From Rebecca billardiae RCC1528 (taxonomy: Eukaryota > Haptophyta), in the NCBI GenBank assembly GCA_965240325.2, contig OZ251233.1, positions 496,001 to 560,000 on the forward strand: DNA of 64,000 nucleotides. The letters run 5' to 3'. How positions within the stretch are numbered: the stretch's first letter is position 1; each line of letters opens with the position of its first letter. Shown here one piece after another: positions 1-10,478 of the stretch. Under the pieces are notes generated by a model. The model worked only from the letters and a program-made list of their open reading frames with translations, did not search any database and had not been told where the DNA came from. Position numbers and translations under genes: made by a program.

Positions 1-755
1 GTCGATCACGCCTCGCGCCCGCCTGTCGGCCGTCGCGCAGGCGCTGGTCGAACCCTACTCGGACCAGTGCAAATCACCTAACTATCCTGGCGCTGCCGCG
101 GTGCGCGGTGACCCGCGGCGGGACAGCGGTCAGTCAGCAGCAGCGGCCCGAACGAATCCGCGGCCCCGCACCGTGCTCCCTGGCTGTCAGCTTCGCGTGG
201 CCTGGCGTGCACGTGGAGTCGCGCTCATGCGTCGATCACGCCTCGTCGCATCCGCCTGTACATAATCGGCGCCGCGCCGGCGGCTGCGAAGTGCGCCGAT
301 GGGCCCGCGCCCCGGGCGCGGCGGGCGGCGGCGCGCCGCTGGAGTCTAGTTGTACGGGCATGCAACTCCGGGTCTGTCAATAGACGACTGCGATGGAGGG
401 TGCACCGCCACCGCGGGCCCTGAACTACGTTCGTTCTACGGAAAAGGACCGCGGAACGCGGTCATGTATATATATATATATGATTAACGTGACGTGGACG
501 TGGTATGCAACGGCCAACGGGCAGGCGTCTGAGAGTCAGCAAGCTGTAGCAGCAGATCGAGCAGCAGAGACAAACACCAGTAGGATCAGCGCTCCTCGCA
601 TGTGTATATTGTAATATAATAACGTGCGTGCGCGCGCTAATATATTCCGTACTGATGTCCGTCACGCTGATGATGATGCGTAGTTAGTTATTATGTATAT
701 AGTCATCGTCGTAGTAGTATAGCTGTCGTCACGACACTGGAGACTGGCGGCGGGA
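1..755. other. Intergenic, no gene recognised
   Basis: Only short open frames occur here and none resembles a known protein. A (TA)n run lies at 466-481, and the stretch from about 600 to 740 is AT-rich, unlike the GC-rich coding regions. This is the region downstream of the first pyruvyl transferase copy, so its right end probably holds that gene's 3' untranslated sequence. Confidence 0.5.
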
Positions 756-1964
756 TCATATCGGCATCGTGTCCATCAATGTCCAATTGCTGTGCCTTTG
801 GCCGCGGGTGCCCCGCCGTAAGACCGGGACCACGCCCGTGTACTTGTGGCGCAGCGCGACAGTGGTGCCAAGCTCCTCGTCACCTGTCCGTCTGTGCGCA
901 CATATCTGCCGCATCGGCAGGGCGCGCACGTAGCGTTGCGCCAGCACCACGCGCCTCGCGAAGCTGATACGCGGCAGCGGCCTGCGGCTCGCCTCGCTCT
1001 GGGTGCAAGCGCGGATGACCTGGCGCAGGTCCGGCTGCAGCCACATGCCGCCATCCCGGCGCACGAGCTGCACGATTCGTTTGTCGGCGGTATGCCTGAG
1101 CGGCCGTCGGCTGTCGAAGCCGTCATCGAGCAGGGCGCTCGCGTAGTCCCAGTACTTGAAGGCCTCGGCGGGGAGGGGCGACCAGAGCACCGACGGCACG
1201 CCGAGCGAGTCCGAGAGGATGAGGCCGTGCAGCGAGCTGGAGACGACCACGTCGCACCGGCCGATGGCGCGCATCACGTCGAGCGCCGCCTGCGCGTGCG
1301 AGATCACCTTGAGTCCGAGCGCGCGCGCCGCCGGCCGGAGCGTCCGGTCCACGCCATGCGGGATCGCGCACACGCCGTCGCCGCCGCGCGCGGAGATGTT
1401 GAAGGAGCTCGGGATCAGCAGCGGCGCGAACAGCCCGGGGTCGCCGATCGCAGGCGACAGGCTGGGGCGCCCGCTCGCCGCGCGCAGTACAGTGAGCGAG
1501 TGGTGGCCGCGCAGGGCGGCGATCGTCACGTTTCCCGAGCGAATGACTCCGCGCGCGTAGCTCGACAGCCGATGCTGGCGCAGCCCGACGCCCGCAAAGA
1601 TGTCGCCGGGCTGCACGAGATCTGCGTTGACGCCGATGAGCATCAGCTTGCCGTGCATCGCGGGATTCCGAGTCTCGGGCGCCTGCTCGAGAGGGAGGCG
1701 GAGTATCGCCGCCCACAAGTCGATGCTGAGGTCGTCACCAAAGTTCAAGCGCCCCCATTGCGCGTTGGGCGGCCTCAAGATGTACACGGGCGCGGGCGAT
1801 GCGCACGGCAGGTGCTTGTCGAGAATCGTGCGAAGCGAGCGCCGCGCGTTTTCAAGCGCGTCGGGATCCCCACGAAAGTGCCGCACCTCGGCGGGCGACA
1901 TGGGCACGCACGGGGCGTGATGAGGCGCCGCGCCGCAGAAGATGATCGCGAGGCCGAGGTGCAT
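756..1964 (-). CDS. Polysaccharide pyruvyl transferase family protein, copy A
   Basis: The 402-residue product looks like a polysaccharide pyruvyl transferase (ExoV/CsaB type), which moves pyruvate from phosphoenolpyruvate onto a sugar of a cell-surface glycan. The supporting motifs are NFGDDLSIDLW near residue 73, which is the usual N-terminal signature, and VVVSSSLHGLILSDSLGVPS around residue 247, the conserved C-terminal Ser-x-His-Gly loop, followed by FKYWDYASALL. I chose the ATG at 1964 (MHLGLAII). The open frame extends seven codons further only through a TTG. There is no clear signal peptide, so an upstream exon may be missing. A second copy lies at 3942-5093. The C-terminus (TLMDTMPI) differs from copy B because the duplication ends inside the coding region. 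The family call is good, the sugar substrate is unknown. Confidence 0.75.
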   Translation of the reverse strand: MHLGLAIIFCGAAPHHAPCVPMSPAEVRHFRGDPDALENARRSLRTILDKHLPCASPAPVYILRPPNAQWGRLNFGDDLSIDLWAAILRLPLEQAPETRNPAMHGKLMLIGVNADLVQPGDIFAGVGLRQHRLSSYARGVIRSGNVTIAALRGHHSLTVLRAASGRPSLSPAIGDPGLFAPLLIPSSFNISARGGDGVCAIPHGVDRTLRPAARALGLKVISHAQAALDVMRAIGRCDVVVSSSLHGLILSDSLGVPSVLWSPLPAEAFKYWDYASALLDDGFDSRRPLRHTADKRIVQLVRRDGGMWLQPDLRQVIRACTQSEASRRPLPRISFARRVVLAQRYVRALPMRQICAHRRTGDEELGTTVALRHKYTGVVPVLRRGTRGQRHSNWTLMDTMPI

Positions 1965-1977
1965 GGGTGAGGGATCG
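824..1977. repeat. Duplicated block, left copy (partner 3959-5106)
   Basis: This 1154-bp block matches 3959-5106 in the same orientation with scattered single-base changes and one 6-bp length difference near 1090-1115. It covers almost the whole pyruvyl transferase frame and stops abruptly at both ends, so the two genes have unrelated flanks. Confidence 0.9.
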
Positions 1978-2104
1978 GGCGACAATCAGGGATCAGGGTG
2001 GAGGACCCGTGGACATCTCCCGAAGCGCTTTGATGCCCTCCGAGCGAACCAAGGTCGGAGGTTACCGCGTATGGGCTAATTATGATTAATATTGGTGTGG
2101 CTTC

Positions 2105-2211
2105 GTAACTCCCTGGTCGTAACTCCCCACATGTGACGATTACATATACATATATATATATATATATATATGTTACATATGATACGACTAGTAGCCATAG
2201 TAGGGAGTTAC
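2105..2211. repeat. AT-rich imperfect inverted repeat (MITE-like)
   Basis: GTAACTCCC occurs at 2105-2113 and again at 2119-2127, and its reverse complement GGGAGTTAC lies at 2203-2211. Between them is a TA-repeat core (about 2141-2171) that can fold on itself. The layout resembles a very small hairpin element, but I see no convincing target duplication. Confidence 0.35.
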
Positions 2212-2220
2212 TGCAATACA

Positions 2221-2362
2221 GTTTACTAAGAATAAGAGACGCACACACTCACAGGCAGGCGAGATTTGACAGAATAGACGACGCACATGGTCATGTACAG
2301 CTCAGGCAGGCGCGAGATTGACGCCCGCCAACTGTCACCGCCCATGAAGCCGTCGCCCGAGG
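2221..2362. repeat. Short dispersed direct repeat (partner 3358-3457)
   Basis: Segments beginning TTTACTAAGAATA and ending with CCATGAAGCCGTCGCC recur in the same order at 3358-3457. The left copy has an extra internal stretch. The pair flanks the non-duplicated middle of the region between the two pyruvyl transferase genes. Confidence 0.6.
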
Positions 2363-2904
2363 CCTAGATGAGGGCTGCGGCCGCCTCGCGGCGCGCCAGC
2401 GCCCGTCGTCCTCTCCCCACCGTCGTCCCCAAACCGTCTTCCTCCGAATTCTCCATCAACTGGGCGCCCTGGCACTACGGTCGCGGTTGTCAGGGAAGGC
2501 GTGACGCGTGTCTCAGTATCAAGCGGCATGACTGGGGTAGCATATCACACAGAAGGCTTGGCCCTCAGAAGATGTGGGCTCCAGTGTGGCGTGTTGGCCT
2601 CAAAGCCGGCGGCAGGGCTCTGTTGCCCGGAGGGTCCGCTGGCTCACCAGCTGTGGGGGCCGGGGCGTCCCAGGCTGTTTGCGCTTACGGGCTGGGGCCG
2701 GCACTGGACGCACTGGTGCCACCCTGCCACTCGTGCTGGCCTGCATGTATGGCTGCTGCCCGACTCACTCGCCCCGAGGGCTGCCCCAGCGGGCTGCTCC
2801 CAGGCAGGCTGGCACGAAGCGTCGTCATGCTGGCGAGGAGCTGCAGCTGTGCCTGCTCCGCGCATACGCGCGGCGCTGGCACAGCCTGGCAGACTTGCGG
2901 CACC

Positions 2905-2922
2905 GGGGGGGGGGGGGGGGGG
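2905..2922 (+). repeat. G18 homopolymer tract
   Basis: Eighteen consecutive G residues. Such a tract can form a G-quadruplex and is prone to length error in sequencing. Confidence 0.95.
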
Positions 2923-3941
2923 CAGGTGATGGGGCTTGGGGCTGGTCAGGGGCAGGGGCGCCCGACCAGCGAGGCTGCTGCAGGGTGTCAAAATCTAGGC
3001 GGCCCCGCTTGGCCGGCGGGCGATGCCCCACTGCGCTAGTAGGGCCTAGGGGGATCGATCGCCACGCGGTGCGACGGGCGGCGCGTGCTCGCTGGCACTG
3101 TGACTGCTGCCACTGGCGGCACCCGACCCCGGGGGTATCCAAGCGTGGGGCCTCGTGCCACCGGTGACGGGGGGCTGTCTGTGTGGGCCCTGTGCATAGG
3201 GCGCTTGCCTGTGCCCGCAGCAGTGTGGGGCGGATGCAGTGCACAGCGGTCCGTGGCATCGTAACGAATGCCATCGATCTACTATAGTCATCAGCAGGTT
3301 GCCATTCAAGGCATTAGGCATTACGGTTGCGCGGTACTGGCCGTCACCTTACACTTACAGTTTATACTAAGAATATAATCAGAGACGCACACGGCTCAGG
3401 CAGGCGAGATCGACGCCCGCCAACTGTCACCGCCCGCCATGAAGCCGTCGCCGATGGTAAGTGCCGTACACGGACCGAGGGGGTCGGCTAGTTAGCACTT
3501 ATCATAGCGCAGTCTCTGAGCCGGCCGGGCCCGGCCCCGGGGCGGCGCCCGCGGGCTTACACCGCTTACAGGTCCAGGAACCGCGACGGCGCGACTGCGC
3601 ATACCGTGCGACCGTTGGCCGGCACACTCTCCGCGTCATGCTGAGCTGGCATCCTCAATAATAATGTGGTCGCAGACGACGATATACATCAATAATAATG
3701 AGCGGGCCTGGGGGCGCCTGGGCTCCGGCGAGCGAGCTAGGACGGGCCGCCGCGCCCGGCTGGCCGCGCGAGGCAACTGCGGCTAGCTTGCCTAGCAACC
3801 ATCATATCGCAGTGTATGTGGCGCCGGAGCCGAGCCGCACGCTTTGACGTGCCGTGCCGCGCGCCCGTTGCCAATCACCACTGCCCAGTCACTTTGGTGG
3901 CGGGCGGTGCTCACGGCTTCGCGCGCACAGTGGCAGGCTGC

Positions 3942-5093
3942 TCAGCTGCGCAGCCGTTCCGGGACCACGCCCGTGTACTGGCGGCGCAGCTCGACAGTGG
4001 TGCCAAACTCCTCTTCACCTGTCCGTCTGTGTGCACATATCTGCCGCATCGGCAGGGCGCGCACGTAGCGTTGCGCCAGCACCGCGCGCCTCGCGAAGCT
4101 GATACGCGGCAGCGGCCTGCGGCTCGCCTCGCTCTGGGTGCAAGCGCGGATGACCTGGCGCAGGTCCGGCTGCAGCCACATGCCGCCATCCCGGCGCACG
4201 AGCTGCACGATTCGTTTGTCAGCGATCCGCCCGAGCGGCCGTCGGCGTCCGTCATCGAGCAGGGCGCTCGCGTAGTCCCAGTACTTGAAGGCCTCGGCGG
4301 GGAGGGGCGACCAGAGCACCGACGGCACGCCGAGCGAGTCCGAGAGGATGAGGCCGTGCAGCGAGCTCGAGACGACCACGTCGCACCGGCCGATGGCGCG
4401 CATCACGTCGAGCGCCGCCTGCGCGTGCGAGATCACCTTGAGTCCGAGCGCGCGCGCCGCCGGCCGGAGCGTCCGGTCCACGCCATGCGGGATCGCGCAC
4501 ACGCCGTCGCCGCCGCGCGCGGAGATGTTGAAGGAGCTCGGGATCAGCAGCGGCGCGAACAGCCCGGGGTCGCCGATCGCGGGCGACAGGCTGGAGCGCC
4601 CGCTCGCCGCGCGCAGTACGGCGAGGGAGTGGTTGCCGCGCAGGGCGGCGATCGTCACGTTTCCCGAGCGAATGACTCCGCGCGCGTAGCTCGACAGCCG
4701 ATGCAGGTGCAGCCCGACGCCCGCAAAGATGTCGCCGGGCTGCACGAGATCTGCGTTGACGCCGATGAGCATCAGCTTGCCGTGCATCGCGGGATTCCGA
4801 GTCTCGGGCGCCTGCTCGAGAGGGAGGCGGAGTATCGCCGCCCACAAGTCGATGTTGAGGTCGTCACCAAAGTTCAAGCGCCCCCATTGAGCGTTGGGCG
4901 GCCTCAAGATGTACACGGGCGCGGGCGATGCGCACGGCAGGTGCTTGTCGAGAATCGTGCGAAGCGAGCGCCGCGCGTTTTCAAGCGCGTCGGGATCCCC
5001 ACGAAAGTGCCGCACCTCGGCGGGCGACATGGGCACGCACGGGGCGTGATGAGGCGCCGCGCCGCAGAAGATGATCGCGAGGCCGAGGTGCAT
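3942..5093 (-). CDS. Polysaccharide pyruvyl transferase family protein, copy B
   Basis: The 383-residue product is a paralogue of copy A with the same NFGDDL and SSSLHGLILSDSLGVPS signatures, so the same pyruvate transfer onto a glycan is expected. The ATG at 5093 gives the same MHLGLAII start as copy A. The frame stays open upstream to 5225, but that sequence is outside the duplicated block and lacks family similarity. Relative to copy A there is a two-residue deletion where copy A reads DDGFDSRRPL, and the last residues (VVPERLRS) are unique because the block boundary at about 3959 lies inside the gene. The frame is intact over its whole length, so both copies may be functional. Confidence 0.72.
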   Translation of the reverse strand: MHLGLAIIFCGAAPHHAPCVPMSPAEVRHFRGDPDALENARRSLRTILDKHLPCASPAPVYILRPPNAQWGRLNFGDDLNIDLWAAILRLPLEQAPETRNPAMHGKLMLIGVNADLVQPGDIFAGVGLHLHRLSSYARGVIRSGNVTIAALRGNHSLAVLRAASGRSSLSPAIGDPGLFAPLLIPSSFNISARGGDGVCAIPHGVDRTLRPAARALGLKVISHAQAALDVMRAIGRCDVVVSSSLHGLILSDSLGVPSVLWSPLPAEAFKYWDYASALLDDGRRRPLGRIADKRIVQLVRRDGGMWLQPDLRQVIRACTQSEASRRPLPRISFARRAVLAQRYVRALPMRQICAHRRTGEEEFGTTVELRRQYTGVVPERLRS

Positions 5094-5106
5094 GGGTGAG
5101 GGATCG
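3959..5106. repeat. Duplicated block, right copy (partner 824-1977)
   Basis: This is the 1148-bp counterpart of the block described at 824-1977, with the same orientation and a 6-bp deletion in the coding sequence. Confidence 0.9.
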
Positions 5107-5230
5107 CACGACGGCCATGGCCGATAGGACGTGCACCACACCAAATAAAGGAATGGCGGTTTGTCCCTTGGTCGCACCTTGATTCGATTGGTCGCACAAC
5201 GGGTCGACCCCGGCCGGCCGGTCAATAATA

Positions 5231-7614
5231 GACCCCTTCAGGGACGGTTACGGCAGCCATGCTGACCCAGACCAGCGCAGGTCGTCTCGGGGTACGCTGG
5301 TGGCGTCTCTGGATGCCCGGCGAGCACCTTGCTGCGGCGTCGACGTGCTAGCCGACGGGCGTTAAGGACTTGTTGAAGGACTTGGCGCCCGTCTCGAAGG
5401 TGATCGGCGTTGATGAGCTCCGTCGACGCGAGCATCTGGATCCACCAGCTCGCCGCTGTCCGTGCTGATGTGCTCGATGCGGGTGATTATCCAACGCGGC
5501 CTCTTCTTGTCGCGCGCGCGACGGCCCCATCGCATGGGACTGATTGCACAAGGTTGCCTGCGCGATAGTTTTGCGAGCGCGTCCGACTCGGCTGCTCGGA
5601 GCGATGCTGCGAATACGTGTGCGCGCCTGTCAACAGCGGGGCAATCCTTCACCACGCGACCCTACTGGTTTCTGCGTGGGAACGATGGCGCAAGGGCAAG
5701 ACCACACCCACCAGTGACATCTGTAGCCTAGCGATCAGCCAGCTGTTCGGCGCGTGCCACGTGGCTGGCGCTGCTGCACCGCGAGCGGCGCGCGGGCTGC
5801 GCTGTCACCGCACGGCAGCAGCTGTGGCTGCGACACACCGGTCGAGCCGCGACAGGGTGCCTGCTGGCCCATGGCTGCACATGCGCGGATTCGTGCACAG
5901 CCACGACACGGTATGGCAGGGCCGCTTGATCTGCTCGCGCGAGAGCCTTTGGGTGCCAGCTAGCGGGGGCGCCGCACACGCGCCCGCTCGCGCTGCGCAG
6001 CAGACGGGTGCAGTGTTGCGAGTGCCGAGGGCTGCGCACGCATCGCACGCGTTGCTGTGCGCTGCTCGCGGGTGCTCGTGGGTGCTCGCTCAGGCGCGTG
6101 GACCGTCAGGCCACCCAGCGGCCGACGCGCCTCGTCCGCTGCCGCGAGCAGCCCCGCGCTGGCGACTGGCGGTGCCCGTCTGCAGCAGGTTGGCGGTGCA
6201 TCGGACGGCGCGCGCCCGGCGAGTGCCCTCAGCGGCATGCTGCTGGACGGTGCACGCCAGGGTTGTCCCCCACGCGAATATGAATCGCTCCTGGCAGGCT
6301 GGTAGCTTTTAGAGATGGACGACAAACTGCGCCGGGCGGGGCCGCGCTCGGCACCTCGGCCGAGAATCACAGCGTGTCGCCGCACTGCATGTCTCTCACA
6401 TCCGCACTACTGGAGGCACAGTGCACGGCCGCCCGCGGAGCGCCGCAGACAGCCCTTAGAGCAGTGCGGCAGGTGTTGAACAAAACTGAGCAGAGAGCGC
6501 GGCAGCACCGCGCGCGCGCACGGCGCAAGCAGCACGCGTACTCGCCGGATGCACTTACCCCCACGTGCGCGTGCACGCCCGCAGTGCGGTCTCACTGAGT
6601 GACCTAATTCGCGCCGCAGTGTTAGGCTCCGCGTATACAATGAGCACTACGTAGTTCGGCTGGCACAGGGCAGGCAGCTCCGCTCACGCCTGACGGGCGG
6701 TGATGCCGTGGCGCGGCGCGGCGTGGCTGAGATTTCGATCAATGATAGGAGTAGGCAGCACGCTGATGCTGCGCCACCGCCGCAGCGGCGTGGAACCCCG
6801 CGGTATTACCCACACGAGTGTGCATATAAGCACTACATCACGGCCTGCACAGCAGCAGCGGTAGTGCACCACTCTAGCTGAAGCCGAGTGTGTCACACCG
6901 TCTGTCAAGACTGGTGTGTGACGCGCACGACCCCTGAAGTGACGGCACTGACAGTGACTGACGCACACACGACGATGAGTAGTAAAATATTCGAGCCGCG
7001 CTTTCGCGGATGCACTGATGATGCTGAGTCGGTGCCACTGAGATCATGAAGCGCGAGGCTCCGTAGCATACCCGCACGAGTGCGCACGAGCTGGCCACGG
7101 CTCAGATTCGAGCTGTCCGTTCGGCCGCACGCTCGCAACGGCAATGGCAGCGCGTGCGGCGGTATAGTGGCCCCAGTGCATGCTACTCGACGGCGCGTGG
7201 CGCGAGAGCGTTGCAACGTACCCGGCGCCACGCACCAGCCGAACTGCCCCCGCCCCCGCACCCGGTCTCACATACCTCGCCCAACCTGACTCCAGTACGC
7301 GCCGTCACGGCCGAACCAAACGGCCGAGCAGCAACTACTGAATGCAGCTGGTCGTGGGTGCGCGTGGTGGTCGAGACGAGCACACTCGAGCGGGATCAGC
7401 GGGCCGGCGGCAGCGCCAACAGTCGCACAAGCATCGACCTGTCCCACAGGGCAGGTCGCCCCCTCGTGGCTTCTGGCCTCGGCGAGCTCGGCCGCCGCGC
7501 ATGCTCACCCTCATGGCCCCGAGACGCCCAGCGACCAGCGTACCCCGAGACGCTCCTCGAGACGGGCTGCGAACCGACATCAGCATGGCTGCCGTAACCG
7601 TCCCTGAAGGGGTC
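5231..7614. mobile_element. DNA-transposon-like element with 35-bp perfect TIRs and TA flanks
   Basis: The first 35 bases (5231-5265, beginning GACCCCTTCAGGGACG) are the exact reverse complement of 7580-7614, and both outer flanks are TA (5229-5230 and 7615-7616). A second matching block, GTCTCGGGGTACGCTGG, follows inside each end. The 2.38-kb interior has no open frame I can recognise as a transposase. A minus-strand frame at 5362-5655 and a shifted frame at 5238-5435 might be remnants. TA flanks are typical of Tc1/mariner-type insertion, but the superfamily is not established, because the terminal bases are palindromic with the flank and the duplication could also be read as AT. Confidence 0.65.
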
Positions 7615-7616
7615 TA

Positions 7617-8143
7617 TCCTCCCGGACAAAAAGAAATGAGAAATCCGGACAGCCGCCGGGGCCAGAAGGCTAGGCTTGGGCGCCGCTGTGGCTCTGCCCC
7701 CCGGGCGCGTCGAGGCGCATGTCAGCTTTTGTCGTGCCCGTGTTCGCGGTTCACGCATGCCCCACGGCCGAGATGCCTGTCTGGAGTGCCTCAGTTCGCT
7801 CGTACTGAGGACGCGCTCTCCTCTGCGTCGACTGGCAGACTTGTGTCACCGCGGGCCGCGTGGGCCATTCAGCAGGCCTCTGCGCGCAGAGAGGGCGCGG
7901 GTAAGGGTGTCGACGAGGAAAAGCGATTGCTGCCTGCGGGGCTTCTTGCGCCCACAATGCGCCCGCGCACGGCTGTCACGCCCGTATGCAGCCTTGGGAG
8001 CGCTGCCAAGGCGGCACTGTCTCGCCCCCCCCCCCCCCCGGCCGTTCGTGACCGCCATTGGGCATTGGGCATTGGCAGTCGAAAATGCTTTATTGATTTC
8101 AGAATTCAAAATACGCACAAACCGCGTGGCCGCCGCCGCCGCG
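7617..8143. other. Upstream region of the glycosyltransferase-like gene
   Basis: The glycosyltransferase frame stays open from 7676, but the first 156 codons are low-complexity and precede the membrane anchor, so I treat this as leader and promoter sequence. A C15 tract occupies 8025-8039, and an AT-rich stretch follows at about 8085-8120, just before the chosen ATG. Confidence 0.5.
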
Positions 8144-9790
8144 ATGCTGCGTCCGCGCGGGGCCGCGCACGTGGCGCCGGCCACGTCACCCCGCCCGCCT
8201 CCACGGACGACGCTGTGGGTGCGCGCGCTAGTCCTCGGCGCCGTCTACGTCTTCGCCTTCATCCACGGCTCCACCTGGTCCGCCGCGCGCGTCGGCAAGG
8301 GCCGGGGGGGGCTGGCACACGGCTCGAACGCCGCGGAGGACGTGATCGCGTGCATGCTGGTCGACGAGGACGCGCGCTCGGCGCTGCGGGCGCGGCTCGC
8401 GCGCTGTGCGCCGGCGCGTGAGCTGCCTGCAGCGCCCGCCGAGGCGGCGGAGCCCGCGCAGCCGGGCGGCCGGCGTGCGCGCGTGCCGCGCGCGAGCGAC
8501 ATTGCGCCGCGCGAGCCGGTGCGCTCGCCGGCCAACGGCTCGGAGAGCGGGGGCGAGAAGCGCGTGATCAGCTACTCGCTGTACGGCGCGAAGCCAAAGT
8601 ACGTCGGCGGCGCCCTCCAGAACGCCGAGCTCGTCGGCCGCGTCTTCCCCGGCTGGGTCGCGCGCTTCTACGTCGACGCGCGCACCGTGCCGGCCGACGT
8701 GCTCCGCGGTCTGGCCCGGCGCGGCGCGGAAGTCGTGGAGGTGGACACGGCGCGGCTGCGCGACCAGCACATGTTCTGGCGGTTCTGGGTGGCGGCCGAC
8801 CCGGCCGTCGACCGCTTCATCTGCCGCGACGTCGACTCGCGCCTGCTCGAGCGCGACGCGGCTGCGGTGCGCGAGTGGACGCAGTCGGGCGCGCCCTTCC
8901 ACATCGAGCGGGACCACCCGTCGCACTCCAACTACCCGATCTCGGGCGGGCTATGGGGCGGGACGAAGCAGGCGGCGCCGGACATGCTCGAGCTGATCGG
9001 CCGATTCCCCACCGACGCGAACTACCTCTCCGACATGAACTTCCTCAACGAGCGCGTCTGGCCGCGCGCGGAGGGCCGCAGCCTGCAGCACGACGCCTTC
9101 TCGTGCGACCGGTTTGGCGCGAGGCCATTCCCGATGGCGCGCTCGGCGCAGGGCGAGCACGTGGGGCAGGTGTTCGAGGAGGACGGGAAGCCGCGCGCGG
9201 AGGACGTGCGCCTGCTGCTCGAGGCCGCCGCGCCGCCCGAGTGCCGCCACCCGGACGACGCGCCCACGCCCGGCAACAGCCGCGCCGATCGGGCGCGCTC
9301 GAGGCCGGGCCGCGCGCCGCCGCGCCCGGCCGCTGACCGCGCGCGCGCGGAGCGCAGCTGCGTCGAGATGCGCGAGAGGTACGGCGTGATCCCGCGGGCG
9401 AGCTGGGGCACCGCGCCGCGCGCGCAGCAGGCCAACTGGACGTCGCTGTCGTGTGACGCCGTGCTCGACGATCTCCAGCGGCAGCGCAGCGCCGAGCGGC
9501 TCGGCCGCGCGAGCGGCGGCGAAGCGGTGGGTGCGGCGGCGCGCGCGCGGCGCGTGCAGGAGGCGGCGCCAGAGAGCGACGCACCGGACGGGTTGGGGGG
9601 CGACGAAGGGGAGGAGGGGGAGGCCGGCGTTGCCGACGCCGACGCGGACGACGAGGACTTCAACCTCGACGGCTCGTCGGACGGCGACGACTCGGAGGCG
9701 GAGGACGAGGATGAGGGCGAGGATGACGATGATGTCGATGAGGAGGCGGATGGGGATGCGGACGAGGCGGAGGGGTTGGAGGAGCGGTGA
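8144..9790 (+). CDS. Type II membrane glycosyltransferase-like protein
   Basis: The 548-residue product has a short basic N-terminus and one membrane segment at about residues 24-40 (VRALVLGAVYVFAFI), as in Golgi type II enzymes. The lumenal part contains RVISYSLYGAKPKYVGGALQ near residue 139 and the block FICRDVDSRLLERD, whose D229-V-D231 fits a metal-binding DxD motif of GT-A glycosyltransferases. FHIERDHPSHSNYPISGG and LWGG follow, a pattern I know from uncharacterised glycosyltransferase-like proteins of algae and large viruses. The C-terminal ~70 residues are almost purely Asp/Glu, which is unusual for a Golgi enzyme. The ATG at 8144 was preferred to earlier in-frame codons because it places the anchor at the N-terminus. 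Donor and acceptor sugars are unknown. Confidence 0.65.
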   Translation: MLRPRGAAHVAPATSPRPPPRTTLWVRALVLGAVYVFAFIHGSTWSAARVGKGRGGLAHGSNAAEDVIACMLVDEDARSALRARLARCAPARELPAAPAEAAEPAQPGGRRARVPRASDIAPREPVRSPANGSESGGEKRVISYSLYGAKPKYVGGALQNAELVGRVFPGWVARFYVDARTVPADVLRGLARRGAEVVEVDTARLRDQHMFWRFWVAADPAVDRFICRDVDSRLLERDAAAVREWTQSGAPFHIERDHPSHSNYPISGGLWGGTKQAAPDMLELIGRFPTDANYLSDMNFLNERVWPRAEGRSLQHDAFSCDRFGARPFPMARSAQGEHVGQVFEEDGKPRAEDVRLLLEAAAPPECRHPDDAPTPGNSRADRARSRPGRAPPRPAADRARAERSCVEMRERYGVIPRASWGTAPRAQQANWTSLSCDAVLDDLQRQRSAERLGRASGGEAVGAAARARRVQEAAPESDAPDGLGGDEGEEGEAGVADADADDEDFNLDGSSDGDDSEAEDEDEGEDDDDVDEEADGDADEAEGLEER

Positions 9791-10478
9791 CGACTGGTGC
9801 CCAACGGGTCCCGGCCGTTTCCTGAGTCAGCCGCTTTATTCGCGCCTGCTGCTGCTATATCTATACGACAATATGTGGTAACTACCAGCAAGCAGTCGAT
9901 CGGCCGCGCCGCATCCGGTCACGCTCCGAGGGCGGCTGGGCCCGCGGGCCGTGGCAGTCGTCTGCCTGCCATGCGGACGGCACGACGCGGTAACTCCTAA
10001 CTAGCTGCGCTTCTACTCCGACTACTGACTCGTCACTCATGCCCCTGGACCTGGACGACCTGATGAGTCACTACTGATGACACTCACTCCGCGTGAGTCC
10101 GGTCGGTCGTACCGGGTGTCACGGCTGCCAGCAGTGACAGTGTTCGGTCACTAACGAGTAACGACAACGCACTATTCACTAATAAACTGAAGTTGAATAA
10201 GCAGTAGTATCGCGATATCGCTTATTCTTAACATGCTGAGTCATGAGACACTCGGTAGACGCCGCGCGCGGCTGCTGGCGAGATGCAAGTGCCGAGTGCT
10301 GCCACTGCTGCGTCGTCTGCCACCTGATGCTGATTGCTAACTAGTGCTGGCGGGCACTCTGCGGCGCGGCCCGGCCGCCCGCGGCGCCCGCGGGCGCGGC
10401 TCTCAGGTGTGCGCACGCACGCGCGGGGCTGCCCTGCCGCGTGCTGCCACTCGCGCCCGCGCATGATTCTGTCCGACC
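9791..10478. other. Intergenic, convergent 3' ends
   Basis: This stretch lies between the 3' ends of two converging genes. It is much AT-richer than the flanking genes and contains a small hairpin, GAATAAGC at 10195-10202 against GCTTATTC at 10220-10227. No gene is recognised. Confidence 0.55.

Larger units (their letters stand above)
1978..3941. other. Intergenic between the two pyruvyl transferase copies
   Basis: No gene is recognised. The short open frames between 2335 and 3321 overlap on both strands and have no family features. The region contains an AT-rich palindromic stretch, a short direct repeat pair and a long G tract, each listed separately. The promoter and 5' untranslated sequence of copy A should lie at the left end. 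Confidence 0.5.

Noticed and set aside
10060-10067. CTGATGAG, the core sequence of a hammerhead ribozyme
   Set aside because: I see no GAAA core partner with matching helices nearby, so it is likely chance.
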